Shown piece by piece: positions 8,991 through 18,691 of a stretch of DNA of 64,000 nt (positions are counted from its first letter, which is position 1; each line of letters begins with the position of its first letter). The stretch comes from Dinoroseobacter sp. (lineage in GTDB: Bacteria > Pseudomonadota > Alphaproteobacteria > Rhodobacterales > Rhodobacteraceae). A program made the translations under genes and the position numbers. A model generated the notes under the pieces. It was not told the origin of the DNA and made no database searches. It was given only the letters and a program-made list of their open reading frames with translations. The DNA is taken from the NCBI GenBank assembly GCA_030066795.1, contig JASJAW010000014.1, positions 1-64,000 of the forward strand, in the 5' to 3' direction.

Positions 8991-10448
8991 TCAGATCCGT
9001 ATCAGTGCGTCCAGCATGTCTTCGACAGCCTTTATAACCTTGGCGTTCGCTGCGTACGCCTGCTCGATCAGAAGCAGTTTCTGCATCTCAGCATCCGTGT
9101 CGACCCGACCTTCCAATTCAACTGAACGCCACGCTCGCCAGGTTGCGTTAGACGTGGTAAGCGCTGTCTCCGCCTGCAGATGCAACCGCCCAATGTCGGA
9201 AAGGAAATCAGAGAGAAGCGTAAATGTGTTGCGGGCTTCAGGTCCGGCGCTTGCTGAAGCCGGAGAACGCTCATCAGACAAAACGTCCACAAACGCCATT
9301 AGCTGTGAAGCATCGCCTCTTGGTCCGGGCGCCACCTGCCCTACCCCGTCCCGTATACGCCATGTCTCACCTCCCTGGGCTGGATCGAGCATCGCGTTAA
9401 CGCGAATCCTTTGCGCAAGACCAACTTCCCGAAGGGCATCATAGGGGACCCCGGAGTCAGTGAAGAGACCTGCCATACCAGCTGAGAGACTTGCATCCAC
9501 AAGCGGATCTTCAAATCGCGCCAGCATATCTGCAGCAAACGCATCGAGGCCCTCTTGGCTCTCGACAGCAAGGCTATCACGCACCAAAAACAGAGCCTCC
9601 AGCGATCCTCCCCGAAGCATGTTGACGTCTCGCGACAGATCAACGGGTTGCCCGTTCATAGTAACGGTTCCCAGAGCTCCGCCCTCGAAAGTCATATCGG
9701 GCGTAATGACGCGCGTTTGAGAAAACTCGATCGACGCGGGCGGCCCGTCAAGGAGAACACCGCCGCCACTTGAAACTAGGGCTACTTGGCCTTGGTCGCG
9801 CGATAAGACGGAAACAGGCACGATCCGTGCGATCTGATCAATCTGAACTTGCCGTTGATCCAGCAGCGAGACCGCGTCCCGACCCGCTGCGAAACGTTTG
9901 GAGATCTGGATGTTGAGATCAGCGACAGTGTTGAGTGCGTTGGCCAGGACCTGCACTTCTTGCGCTATCTCCTTATCGGCTTTCACTCGCTCGCTTTGAA
10001 TTGACCCTGAGGCCGCCGAGACAGTCTCCGCCAAGGTCGCCGCCGCCGCCACGGCAGTATCCAGACGCACAGCCTGGTCGGGTCGACTAGCGGCATCAAT
10101 GAGTGCTGTTTCGAAGCCGACTAGCGCAGCGCTTAGTGACCCTGGATCTCCGGGAAGACCAGCGATTGTTTCAATTCGAGTAAAGAAATTCGCGACAACG
10201 GAAGCATGCGCGACATCGGCGTCGGCACTCCGCCTGTCTGCAAGAACCGCTTGATCAACGGCCCTCTGCACGCCATCGATACGCACACCAGCGCCAATTC
10301 CTGCCACGGACACCGAAGAGATTTGCAGACGCCGCGGCGCGTACCCTTCCGTATTTGCGTTTGCAACGTTGGAGGACACCAACTGAGCGCCCTTGGAGGC
10401 AGCGGTCAACCCGGAAAGCGCGCTTGAGAGAGAGCCCGTAAGACTCAT
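8991..10448 (-). CDS. flgK: Flagellar hook-associated protein FlgK (HAP1)
   Basis: A 485-residue FlgK, which joins hook and filament. The N-terminal rod/hook signature SSALSGLTAASKGAQLVSSNVANANTEGYAPRR is clear, followed by a helical D1 region. The C-terminal motif is KLLLIEQAYAANAKVIKAVEDMLDALIRI. The length is within the usual range for alphaproteobacterial FlgK. It follows flgE by about 20 bases and leads flgK-flgL-flgI. Confidence 0.96.
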   Translation of the reverse strand: MSLTGSLSSALSGLTAASKGAQLVSSNVANANTEGYAPRRLQISSVSVAGIGAGVRIDGVQRAVDQAVLADRRSADADVAHASVVANFFTRIETIAGLPGDPGSLSAALVGFETALIDAASRPDQAVRLDTAVAAAATLAETVSAASGSIQSERVKADKEIAQEVQVLANALNTVADLNIQISKRFAAGRDAVSLLDQRQVQIDQIARIVPVSVLSRDQGQVALVSSGGGVLLDGPPASIEFSQTRVITPDMTFEGGALGTVTMNGQPVDLSRDVNMLRGGSLEALFLVRDSLAVESQEGLDAFAADMLARFEDPLVDASLSAGMAGLFTDSGVPYDALREVGLAQRIRVNAMLDPAQGGETWRIRDGVGQVAPGPRGDASQLMAFVDVLSDERSPASASAGPEARNTFTLLSDFLSDIGRLHLQAETALTTSNATWRAWRSVELEGRVDTDAEMQKLLLIEQAYAANAKVIKAVEDMLDALIRI

Positions 10449-10470
10449 AATTCAGTGAAGCCTCCGTACC

Positions 10471-11772
10471 CTATCGTTTAATGTTCGTAGTTTCTTGCAG
10501 CATCTCATCAACTGTCTGGATCACCTTCGCATTTGACGAGTAGGCGCGCTGGGTCACGATAAGATTGGTGAGTTCCGCGGCGGTATCTGTGGCAGACTCC
10601 TCCAAAGCAAAGCTGACAACCTCACCAACCGGACCGCTGCTGGCATCCCATAGAAAGAAAGAACCACTTTCCTGTGAGATCTGATAGGACTGATTGTCCT
10701 GCGAAATCAGCCCGTTGGTATTGGGAACATCAACAAGGGGAACCTGGTAAATGACCCTAGCAACACCGGAATCATACAGCGCATAGACATAGCCATTCGG
10801 GTCGACTTCCACCGCGGTCAGCGTTCCGACCTGAGACCCGTTCTTGGAAATCGTTACTGGCGCAAAGGTATCAGAGAGTTGGGTGAAGCCATTCTGGTCC
10901 CCAACCATCCCAATTCTCAGGTCAAGCGGACCGCCACCGACAGTTAAATCGATGACGCCTGTCGCCGCATCATAGACCCCGCCGGAAAGTGTCGTGACCG
11001 TATCGAGTGTCCCACCACCTCCGCGCGTCGGGTCAAATGCTAGAGTGTATTGGCCGATCACAGCGCCGCCAGATGCACTGTCTCGCACGGTCATGGCCCA
11101 CGTATTCGACTGGCCACTGGCGGGTACCGTTGGTGTGTAGGTGATCGCCAACGTTTCGGAGGTGCCGAGATTCCCGAAATATTCCACCGACATCTCAATC
11201 GGATCACCACTCGCACCGGAAGTTGTTTCGGTTGCCGGCAAATTCACTGCGAGGTCGATGCCTGTCGTCGGGTCCGCAAAGAACTCGTTATAATTCACAG
11301 TAACCGGCGCCAGACCCTGTACGGAGTCCCGCGGGTAGCTTGGAACAGTGCCATCTGGGTTGGCTGGCCAGCCCATCAAGACAAGCCCAGAATTCGTTGA
11401 CAAAACGCCATCTGCATTCGGCTCGAAAGAACCGGTCGTCACAAGGCTGAGTGGATAGTTTCCGGAGTTCGTTGCAAGGGTAGCTTCGCCAGTTACTGGC
11501 AGCATCCCGCCCCCTGCGACAGCAAGGTCCGTCGGACTATTTGTGGTGATAAGTGGTCCGCGCTCATCAATCGCACGTGACGTATTTGCAGTTACGCCAC
11601 CGGCTGAATACGCTCCGCCATTTCCTGATAGCACCAGCGATTGAAACTCTGCCTCTGCGCGTTTGTAGCCATAAGTCGAGGAGTTCGCGATATTGTCGGA
11701 AATAGTTGCCAGCCGCGTTGCGTTGGCATTCAATCCTGCAACGCCCGCGTACAGGGAAGAGGAAATCGTCAT
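10471..11772 (-). CDS. flgE: Flagellar hook protein FlgE
   Basis: A 433-residue FlgE, the structural subunit of the hook. The N-terminus has the axial-protein signature LYAGVAGLNANATRLATISDNIANSSTYGYKRAEAEFQSLV; the C-terminus has ELTNLIVTQRAYSSNAKVIQTVDEMLQETTNIKR. The middle contains glycine- and threonine-rich beta domains. It begins the unit flgE-flgK-flgL-flgI. A candidate CtrA box (11830-11844) lies about 58 bases upstream of its ATG. Confidence 0.96.
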   Translation of the reverse strand: MTISSSLYAGVAGLNANATRLATISDNIANSSTYGYKRAEAEFQSLVLSGNGGAYSAGGVTANTSRAIDERGPLITTNSPTDLAVAGGGMLPVTGEATLATNSGNYPLSLVTTGSFEPNADGVLSTNSGLVLMGWPANPDGTVPSYPRDSVQGLAPVTVNYNEFFADPTTGIDLAVNLPATETTSGASGDPIEMSVEYFGNLGTSETLAITYTPTVPASGQSNTWAMTVRDSASGGAVIGQYTLAFDPTRGGGGTLDTVTTLSGGVYDAATGVIDLTVGGGPLDLRIGMVGDQNGFTQLSDTFAPVTISKNGSQVGTLTAVEVDPNGYVYALYDSGVARVIYQVPLVDVPNTNGLISQDNQSYQISQESGSFFLWDASSGPVGEVVSFALEESATDTAAELTNLIVTQRAYSSNAKVIQTVDEMLQETTNIKR

Positions 11773-11829
11773 TGTGCGCCTTTCTGCTGCCTCGATTCCT
11801 AGTTTTGCAGCACAATGGCGCGCGCCAAG

Positions 11830-11844
11830 TTAATGTGACGCTAA
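11830..11844. promoter_or_regulatory. Candidate CtrA box upstream of flgE
   Basis: The sequence reads TTAA, seven bases, CTAA, a 7-of-8 match to TTAA-N7-TTAA. It is about 58 bases before the flgE start and overlaps the last codons of motB. It is one of three such sites ahead of flagellar transcripts in this block. Assigned by eye; not proven. Confidence 0.35.
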
Positions 11845-12662
11845 TTGATGTCCTTTGGTTTCATTCGGTTACCGTGTACCAAGATACGGATTCTGTTGTT
11901 TCTGATTGTGGCGGGAGGATCAAAGAGCGCCAGGCGATCGGCCTTTCCGCTAATTCGGTGGAAGCGCGCGGCTTCCAACCCGGCCCTCTGCATGTGGCGC
12001 CGAACGACGAGCGCGCGTTCGACGGAAAGCTCCCACCCCGTGTTCTTGCGTATGACGACAGGCTGCACCGGAACGTGGCCGGTGATTGCGACTTCGTTGG
12101 AAACACGCCCAAGCACATTCGCAACTATCCCCAGCAGCTGTCGGCCTTCTTCTGTCAGGACAGCCCGATTTTTCTGGAAAACCTGAGCCTGCTCAATATC
12201 AAAGATATCGATTGCAAGCCCTTCATCTGTGACGTGAACGGCGACATGATCGAGGGATTGATCGGAGACCGCCTCTTGCCTGAGTGCTCCGGAAACCGTC
12301 TCGGACAGGTCTTCAAGAGCCTCACGATCGCTTCTTTCAGAATGGGCGGACTGAGCACCATCCTTCACCCCCCCCGTGCCGGAACGGGCAAGAACCTCTT
12401 CGGAGAAGATATTGGTACCTCCAAACATTCCTTCGCCACCACCCGAGATCCGATTGACCGGAATGGTTGGATTGAAATAGTCGGCAATACCCTTGCGCTG
12501 TTTCTCGGTTGTCGCGTTCAGCAGCCACATCAGCATGAAAAAAGCCATCATTGCGGTTACAAAATCCGCGTAGGCGACCTTCCACGCACCACCGTGGTGA
12601 CCCTCGCCCGTTACAACTTTCTTTCGCTTAATGATGACTGGCGCGGGACCATCCCCTGCCAT
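11841..12662 (-). CDS. motB: Flagellar motor stator protein MotB
   Basis: A 273-residue MotB. A basic cytoplasmic N-terminus precedes the single membrane helix AYADFVTAMMAFFMLMWLLNAT. Asp33 in YADF is the expected ion-conducting residue. A plug and linker region follows. The C-terminal OmpA-like peptidoglycan-binding domain (about residues 150-265) contains the ELSVERALVVRRHM helix. It anchors the MotA-MotB stator to the cell wall. It is transcribed separately from motA; the upstream gap to tamA holds a weak CtrA-like site at 12712-12726. Confidence 0.95.
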   Translation of the reverse strand: MAGDGPAPVIIKRKKVVTGEGHHGGAWKVAYADFVTAMMAFFMLMWLLNATTEKQRKGIADYFNPTIPVNRISGGGEGMFGGTNIFSEEVLARSGTGGVKDGAQSAHSERSDREALEDLSETVSGALRQEAVSDQSLDHVAVHVTDEGLAIDIFDIEQAQVFQKNRAVLTEEGRQLLGIVANVLGRVSNEVAITGHVPVQPVVIRKNTGWELSVERALVVRRHMQRAGLEAARFHRISGKADRLALFDPPATIRNNRIRILVHGNRMKPKDIN

Positions 12663-12711
12663 TACACCACCTTTGCACCTTTACCCGAGATCTTTGGTAT
12701 CCGTCCGCCCG

Positions 12712-12726
12712 TTAAAACCCAGTAAA
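12712..12726. promoter_or_regulatory. Weak candidate CtrA box upstream of motB
   Basis: TTAA, seven bases, TAAA: 7 of 8 positions of TTAA-N7-TTAA. It lies 50 bases upstream of the motB start, in the divergent motB-tamA region. It is the weakest of the three sites because this spot is A-rich. Confidence 0.25.
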
Positions 12727-12812
12727 AATGACGAAGGTTAGGAAGAAACACCGCGCCAAAGTCGAATTGTTTGCTATACCGGTGATGAGACGTCGAGCAG
12801 GCAGGCAATTCG

Positions 12813-14600
12813 GTGCCCATACTAAAACAAAACCATTTAGGGTTTTTGGGAACCCTTTGTGTGGCGTTATTTGCCTGTCAAATGGGTTGGGCCGGAGAGT
12901 TTTCTTTGGTCCTCGCGGACGAGAATGAAGATCTCGCAACTCAGATCGAGAACAGCTCGCTGGCAAGAGCCGCACTTGAACGCGAAGACAGCGATGCAAC
13001 GGACGTCGTCGCTGCAGCTAAAGCCGATTATCGTCGCATTCTCGAAGTTCTTTACGCAAATGGATATTTTGACAGTGAAATCAGCATAAAAGTGAATGGT
13101 GAAGAAGCGAGCACGGTGTCGCCTTTCGCAGAATTCTCTGCGCTGCCTGACGTCGCTGCCGAAGTTTTCGCTGGGCCTGCTTTCACATTTGGGAACACAG
13201 AGATTTCGCCACTCGCACCCAATACAAAACTACCGGATGAGTTTAGGCCCGGTGGTCCTGCCCGCAGCAGTACGATACGAGCTGCTGTCGATCGTGGCGT
13301 TCGGGCATGGCGCGATGCAGGATATCCACGCGCAGCACTCGCTGGACAGGATCTGCGGGCCCGGCATCCGGATAGGGAATTGGATGTAACGCTGGGCCTA
13401 GAGACCGGCCCGAAGCTTCGATTTGGGGAGCTGAGCGTCTCGGGTGTATCTCGTATTGACGCACAGCGTGTTCTCGAAATTGCTGCCGTACCTACAGGCG
13501 AGGTTTTCTCTCCGAAAGAACTGACGGATGCTCAACGGCGCCTTGTCGACACCGGGGTCTTTCGGTCGGCAGTCGTTCGGGAGAGTGCAGAGAACAACCC
13601 CGACGGTACCGTGGATGTCGAGATCGAAGTTCAGGAAGAAAGGCTTCGCAGACTCGGTTTCGGCGCCGAATATGGAACATCAGACGGGATCGGTGTCTCC
13701 GCGTACTGGTTTCATCGGAATCTGCTCGGGGGCGGAGAGCGCCTGCGATTTGATGCCAATCTGAACCAGCAACTCGACGGAAACGAAGCGCTTGAGTACA
13801 GCCTCGGTGTCCTTTTCCGCCGTCCTGCGACGCCCAGACCGCTGACTGACCTCGTTCTGAGCATGGTGGCCTCTCGGGACGACAACAATGATTTCAGGGA
13901 AGACCAGATATCCGCAGAAATCCTGTTTGACCGGACCTTCACGGATGCGTTCTCCTTGGCGTCCGGCCTTAGGTTCACTGCCACAGAGACCGACTTCAAG
14001 CCTGGCGTTCAGAACTTTGTAACCCTGGGCGTTCCGCTTCGAGCAACCTACGACGTACGTGATTTCGAGACGAATGCGAAATCGGGCTACTACGTGCAAA
14101 GCGAGCTTTTCCCCTTCTACGGCACTAAGGATGCAGAAAGCGGGGTGCGTTTCTATCTGGATACCCGCTTCTATCAAAGTTTTGGAGAAACGGAGGACCT
14201 TACCTTCGCTGTCCGTGGACAGCTTGGTTCAGTGTTTGGCGCAGCCTCCGGAGAAGTACCTGAATCTTTCCTTTTCCTTTCCGGCGGAAGCGGTACCGTT
14301 CGTGGACAACCTTACGAGTCTCTGGGGATAGAAACACCCATTGGCACCCTTGGAGGAACGGAGTTCGCGGCTGCCAGCCTTGAAGTCCGCTACGATCTCC
14401 AAAATGACTTTGGCGTCGTCGGCTTCTTCGATTTCGGCTATGTTGGAGACGAAAATCAAAGCGGCAGTCATTCCGGCGCAGGGTTGGGTGTGCGGTACAA
14501 TACGCCTATCGGGCCGCTCCGTCTTGATGTTGCTGCTCCGGTCAGCGGTGATACCAACGACGGTGTGCAACTATATTTTGGGATCGGACAGGCATTCTGA
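12813..14600 (+). CDS. tamA: Translocation and assembly module outer-membrane protein TamA
   Basis: A 595-residue Omp85-family protein. It has a signal peptide (about residues 1-27, ending QMGWAG), three N-terminal POTRA-type domains to about residue 265 (LEVLYANGYFDSEISIKVNG is typical), and a C-terminal 16-strand barrel. The sequence FLSGGSGTVRGQPYESLG is the lid-loop RGY/RGQ-type motif, and the protein ends in an aromatic residue (QLYFGIGQAF) as outer-membrane barrels do. With TamB it exports proteins or lipids between the membranes. The start is a GTG with a weak ribosome site. Its stop overlaps the tamB ATG. Confidence 0.94.
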   Translation: MPILKQNHLGFLGTLCVALFACQMGWAGEFSLVLADENEDLATQIENSSLARAALEREDSDATDVVAAAKADYRRILEVLYANGYFDSEISIKVNGEEASTVSPFAEFSALPDVAAEVFAGPAFTFGNTEISPLAPNTKLPDEFRPGGPARSSTIRAAVDRGVRAWRDAGYPRAALAGQDLRARHPDRELDVTLGLETGPKLRFGELSVSGVSRIDAQRVLEIAAVPTGEVFSPKELTDAQRRLVDTGVFRSAVVRESAENNPDGTVDVEIEVQEERLRRLGFGAEYGTSDGIGVSAYWFHRNLLGGGERLRFDANLNQQLDGNEALEYSLGVLFRRPATPRPLTDLVLSMVASRDDNNDFREDQISAEILFDRTFTDAFSLASGLRFTATETDFKPGVQNFVTLGVPLRATYDVRDFETNAKSGYYVQSELFPFYGTKDAESGVRFYLDTRFYQSFGETEDLTFAVRGQLGSVFGAASGEVPESFLFLSGGSGTVRGQPYESLGIETPIGTLGGTEFAAASLEVRYDLQNDFGVVGFFDFGYVGDENQSGSHSGAGLGVRYNTPIGPLRLDVAAPVSGDTNDGVQLYFGIGQAF

Positions 14601-17600
14601 TGCGGGTAGCGCTTGTACTCTTTACCGCTGCGTTCGTGTCGGTTGCGAACGCGCAGGAGGAGACACAAGAGGAGGGCTCTCGGGGCCTTGCCGGGCTTCT
14701 TGAACGCAGCCTGTCGAGCGAGAACATGCAGGTGCGGGTGGAGGGTCTTCAGGGCGCTCTGTCAGCGGCAGCCCAGATTGAGAGGCTGAGTTTCTCCGAC
14801 GCAGAAGGTGTTTGGCTCGTTATTGAAGGCGCAGTTCTAGACTGGAATCGCACTGCGTTGCTGCGCGGGCGTGTAGATGTAAACAGGCTTGAAGCGCAGC
14901 GGATCAGTCTTGAACGGACCCCAATCGCTCAGGAGGATACGAGCCTCCCGGAGCCAGCTGCGCGCACTGAACCCTTTTCGCTTCCGGAATTACCGGTATC
15001 AGTTGATGTGGACGTTATCGCAGCACCAGAGATCATTTTGGGCGAAGCGCTTCTCGGAGAAGAAATCGAGGCAGCGCTTGAAGGCAGCATCCAGTTGGCG
15101 AATGGGAACGCCCAGATCGCCCTCGACCTTCGGCGCACAGACGTAGAGGGCACAAGCGTTGTTCTCGGTGCCGGGTTTTCTAATGAGACCTCAGTTCTCG
15201 ATCTGGCTTTGGAAGTTGTGGCCAGACCGGACGGACTAATCGTCAGGAAGCTTGGCCTTCCCGAGTCACCGGGCATCGACCTGACAGTTGACGGCTCAGG
15301 CCCCCTGTCTGACTTCGTTGCCGATATCGCACTGCGGACCGACAATGCATTGCGCCTTGGCGGCACGGTTGAGCTTCAAGATCCTGAAGGGTCTCCGCCG
15401 CGTATCATCGCCGACATCTCTGGCGACGTACGGCCATTGGTTCCGCCCGACCTCGATCCGTTCTTCGGGCCCGAGACAGCTTTGCGGTTCTCGGCGGTTT
15501 CAAATGAGGATGGCAGCCGCGAGCTGGAACAATTTCACATCACGACCGAAGCGCTCGACCTTGCAGGTGAAGCGCGACTTGGCACAAATGGATGGCCCGA
15601 GCAAATTGCGCTCACCGGGCTAATGGGACGCGCGGATGGTCAAGACGTACAGCTACCCGTCGCCGGCCCAGCGTTAACCGTAAACCGGGCGAAGCTAGCG
15701 CTTAATTACGATGCTGATCAGGACTCGGTCTGGTCTGCTCTGCTCTCGGCGACTAGTGTGGCAAGGGAAGATGTGAGGATCGACACCGCAGATCTGCGGG
15801 GCGCGGGTAAAATCGACTTGCCGACTGAAACTTCGGAAGGCGCTGTGGAAGGGCAGCTTCTATTTGGAGTAGATGGACTCGACTTGGGAACTCCCGAATT
15901 GAACACCGCAACGGGAGATGAAGTCCGGGTTTCTACGTTATTTGACTGGCAAGCAGGAGGCGACCTAGTAGTTGAAGAACTTCAGCTCGAGGCTGGAGGC
16001 GCGCGTTTGGACTTCGACGGAACGCTTGGTCAAGCTGCTGAGAACCTGCCCGCAACCGGAAGTCTAACCGCAGACGTTCCGGACCTGGGCCGTTATGCGA
16101 GCCTGATCGGGCAAGCGTTGAGCGGCTCTTTGACATTGGACGCGGAGGGCTCAGCCACCCTGCTCACCGGTGCCTTCGATCTCGTCGCTACCGGGAATGG
16201 AACAGAGCTGTCCACCGGCATAACCCCTGTCGATCAGCTCTTGCTCGGCAGAGCGGACTTTGCTTTGTCCGCGGTCCGCGACGTCGATGGGTTCACGTTG
16301 CGGGAAGTGTCTGCAGAAACACCTGCGATCACATTTGCAGCCGAAGGCGCCCGCGATGGTGCGACGACAACACTAGATGCGAACGTCACGTTGGATGACC
16401 TTGGAAGACTCGTACCCAGCTTTCCCGGCCCGGTAACTGTTGACCTGGACGTTGCCCAAGCGGATCGCGATCTAGGGGTGGAATTTCGAGCGGAAGGGCC
16501 CGTAGGAACGACCGCGCGGGGTAGCGGTACCGTCGCACAGGATTTTTCGACGTTTGATTTGGGATTTAACGCCTCGGCGCGCTTGGCTTTATTGAACCCG
16601 ATTATTCAGCCATTGACGACAGCCGGACAACTCGATGCGGACCTCACCATTTCAGGGCCGCCAGAGCTTTCATCTGTTTCGGGTACGATAAGTCTGGCTG
16701 AAGCTCGGCTTGCAGAACCGGCAATCGGTCTTACGCTTCAAAACGGACAGGGCCAGGTGGCGCTCGGGGGCGAAAACGCGCAGATTTCGTTGTCTGCACA
16801 AGGCAACAAAGGCGGCACACTCTCTGTCGACGGGGGGGTCGGGCTCGCGCCCCCTATCTCAACAGACCTTTCGGTTGGTCTGGAAAGGTTCGGTCTAGAA
16901 ATACCAGGCTTCCTGACAACATCAGTGTCTGCGGATATCGGTTTGAATGGCGCTTTGCCGGACAACGCTTTACTCGCGGGCACGATAGAGCTCGGAGAAA
17001 CCGAGATTAGAATTCCCGAAGGTGGGACTCCGGATGCAATCACCGAAGGCATTGTCCACGTCGGCGACACCGCCGAAGCCCGTCTCACACGTGACAGGGC
17101 AGGTATTGGCGCAGAGCAGGCTGCACCACCCGAAGCCAGAGGAAGTTCTGGTGGTCTCGACTTGGACCTGAGAATCCTCGCTAATAATAGAGTGTTCATT
17201 CGCGGGTTTGGTTTGGACGCAGAACTGACCGGCGACATCGAAGTCGCGGGAACCACGAATGACCCCCGACCAGTAGGGGAGATCGAACTGGTCAGAGGGC
17301 GCCTCGCGATATTGGGCCAACGACTTGATCTTGATGAAGGCCGTATCACCCTGTTGGCAAGCCTGATCCCGGATCTTTACTTTGCAGCATCTTCAACCTC
17401 TGATGAGGCTACTGTCACAGTGGCTATTTCCGGACCCGCAAACGACCCAGAATTTGAGGTGACGTCGAGCCCTCCACTTCCGGAGGATGAAGCGCTGGCA
17501 CAACTCCTGTTCGGCCGGAGCTTAGACGAGTTGAGCGGTTTTCAAGCGCTCCAATTGGCAAACTCCATTATCGCGCTGCGCAGCGGTACCGGACTCGGGT

Positions 17601-17848
17601 TCGTGAACTCACTCCGAGAAAGTACAGGGCTAGACGACATAGATCTGGACAACGATGGCGAGGGCAACACCAACCTGCGCGTCGGCAAGTATCTCACGGA
17701 GGACATCTACACGAATGTCGATGTGAACAGCAGTGGTGAAACAGGCATAAGCCTGAACATAGACCTTACAAACGCCCTCACTGCGCGTGGGACCGTCGCA
17801 AATGACGGGGATAGCTCGTTGGGGTTTTTCTTTGAACGAGACTACTAG
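14600..17848 (+). CDS. tamB: Translocation and assembly module protein TamB
   Basis: A 1082-residue periplasm-spanning protein anchored by an N-terminal hydrophobic segment (MRVALVLFTAAFVSVANA). It is made of repeated beta-strand units forming the long hydrophobic groove of the TamB/AsmA superfamily. The C-terminal DUF490 region (about 750-1082) contains GDIEVAGTTNDPRPVGEIELVRGRLAILGQRLDL and ends in TARGTVANDGDSSLGFFFERDY. It acts with TamA in moving substrates or phospholipids to the outer membrane. The last codon overlaps the stop of the convergent rhomboid gene. Confidence 0.94.
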   Translation: MRVALVLFTAAFVSVANAQEETQEEGSRGLAGLLERSLSSENMQVRVEGLQGALSAAAQIERLSFSDAEGVWLVIEGAVLDWNRTALLRGRVDVNRLEAQRISLERTPIAQEDTSLPEPAARTEPFSLPELPVSVDVDVIAAPEIILGEALLGEEIEAALEGSIQLANGNAQIALDLRRTDVEGTSVVLGAGFSNETSVLDLALEVVARPDGLIVRKLGLPESPGIDLTVDGSGPLSDFVADIALRTDNALRLGGTVELQDPEGSPPRIIADISGDVRPLVPPDLDPFFGPETALRFSAVSNEDGSRELEQFHITTEALDLAGEARLGTNGWPEQIALTGLMGRADGQDVQLPVAGPALTVNRAKLALNYDADQDSVWSALLSATSVAREDVRIDTADLRGAGKIDLPTETSEGAVEGQLLFGVDGLDLGTPELNTATGDEVRVSTLFDWQAGGDLVVEELQLEAGGARLDFDGTLGQAAENLPATGSLTADVPDLGRYASLIGQALSGSLTLDAEGSATLLTGAFDLVATGNGTELSTGITPVDQLLLGRADFALSAVRDVDGFTLREVSAETPAITFAAEGARDGATTTLDANVTLDDLGRLVPSFPGPVTVDLDVAQADRDLGVEFRAEGPVGTTARGSGTVAQDFSTFDLGFNASARLALLNPIIQPLTTAGQLDADLTISGPPELSSVSGTISLAEARLAEPAIGLTLQNGQGQVALGGENAQISLSAQGNKGGTLSVDGGVGLAPPISTDLSVGLERFGLEIPGFLTTSVSADIGLNGALPDNALLAGTIELGETEIRIPEGGTPDAITEGIVHVGDTAEARLTRDRAGIGAEQAAPPEARGSSGGLDLDLRILANNRVFIRGFGLDAELTGDIEVAGTTNDPRPVGEIELVRGRLAILGQRLDLDEGRITLLASLIPDLYFAASSTSDEATVTVAISGPANDPEFEVTSSPPLPEDEALAQLLFGRSLDELSGFQALQLANSIIALRSGTGLGFVNSLRESTGLDDIDLDNDGEGNTNLRVGKYLTEDIYTNVDVNSSGETGISLNIDLTNALTARGTVANDGDSSLGFFFERDY

Positions 17849-18561
17849 GGGTTCGTGTCTTCGATACCTGTTGGCTGCTTTGAACCAGGAAGGGGCCGGC
17901 CTCTGGGATCAACCAACATTGCTGCGATCCAACCCGAAATGAACCCGCCTAAATGTGTCTCCCATGCCAACTGTCCATCCATCGCCCACCACAAAGCGAT
18001 ATTAAGGACAACTAGCAGGAGAATGAGTTGGAGCACCGGCAGAAGCCCCTGATCGAATAGAAAACGATCAAGGTAGTTCCATGCCAGTAGCGCACCAGCC
18101 AACCCAAACAACGCTCCCGACGCACCCACCATAGGCTGCAGCGTATCGGTCAGAAGCCAAAACCCGATGGCGCCACCCAAGATCGAAAACCCGTAAATCA
18201 ACGCAAAACGCTTTTCACCAACGCGGGCGATGACAACCCGCGCTAACGACCAGAGAGTAACCATGTTCAAGGCTGCGTGGATCAATCCACCGTGAAGAAA
18301 GCTGTAGGTCACGAACATCGCATAAGGCTGCAATGGGTAATTCGGACGCCAGTTTCCCAACAACCCCGGCCAAAACCCGAAATACTCATATGCTGTGGCC
18401 CGGATCCGCGTTCCGCCAAAAACGCCCCATTCGCCAAGTTGGATGAAAACCTCGATGATGACGCAGACCGCGATTAGAAACCACGCAGTCGCCATGGTCT
18501 GACGGCCACCGGAAGATGGCTCGAGGTCAAAGCGATATCGAGAAGGCGTTTGTGCGTTCAT
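17845..18561 (-). CDS. Rhomboid family intramembrane serine protease
   Basis: A 238-residue membrane protein with six predicted helices. Family motifs are the loop HGGLIHAALNM (residues 90-100), the catalytic Ser148 in GASGALFG, and the catalytic His203 in ETHLGGFISGW. Rhomboids cleave membrane proteins inside the bilayer; the substrate is unknown here. I take the ATG at 18561 (MNAQTPSRYR); a longer in-frame start adds 11 odd residues. Its TAG stop overlaps the tamB stop in the convergent arrangement. Confidence 0.92.
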   Translation of the reverse strand: MNAQTPSRYRFDLEPSSGGRQTMATAWFLIAVCVIIEVFIQLGEWGVFGGTRIRATAYEYFGFWPGLLGNWRPNYPLQPYAMFVTYSFLHGGLIHAALNMVTLWSLARVVIARVGEKRFALIYGFSILGGAIGFWLLTDTLQPMVGASGALFGLAGALLAWNYLDRFLFDQGLLPVLQLILLLVVLNIALWWAMDGQLAWETHLGGFISGWIAAMLVDPRGRPLPGSKQPTGIEDTNP

Positions 18562-18691
18562 ACCGCAGTAAGGTCCACCCAAAAAAAAGCGCATTGAATA
18601 CGCGCGACACTACACACCATTCTCTACCGCGATGCTACCGGCATCCGCCGCGCGGTTAGTTTAGAGCAACCAACGCTAACAAACGCACTAC

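Noticed and set aside
11706-12725. Long 339-codon plus-strand frame over motB
   Set aside because: It is antisense to motB, whose membrane helix, Asp33 and OmpA-like domain are clear; the translation has no recognisable domain.
13243-13464. Minus-strand frames inside tamA and tamB
   Set aside because: They lie wholly within clear beta-barrel and TamB coding sequence and have no family resemblance.
17845-17848. Overlapping convergent stops (tamB/rhomboid, kinase/phosphatase, HMA/dsbA) as a signal
   Set aside because: Three gene pairs end on shared stop bases. This reflects compact packing and the frequent TAG/CTA complementarity, not a shared mechanism.
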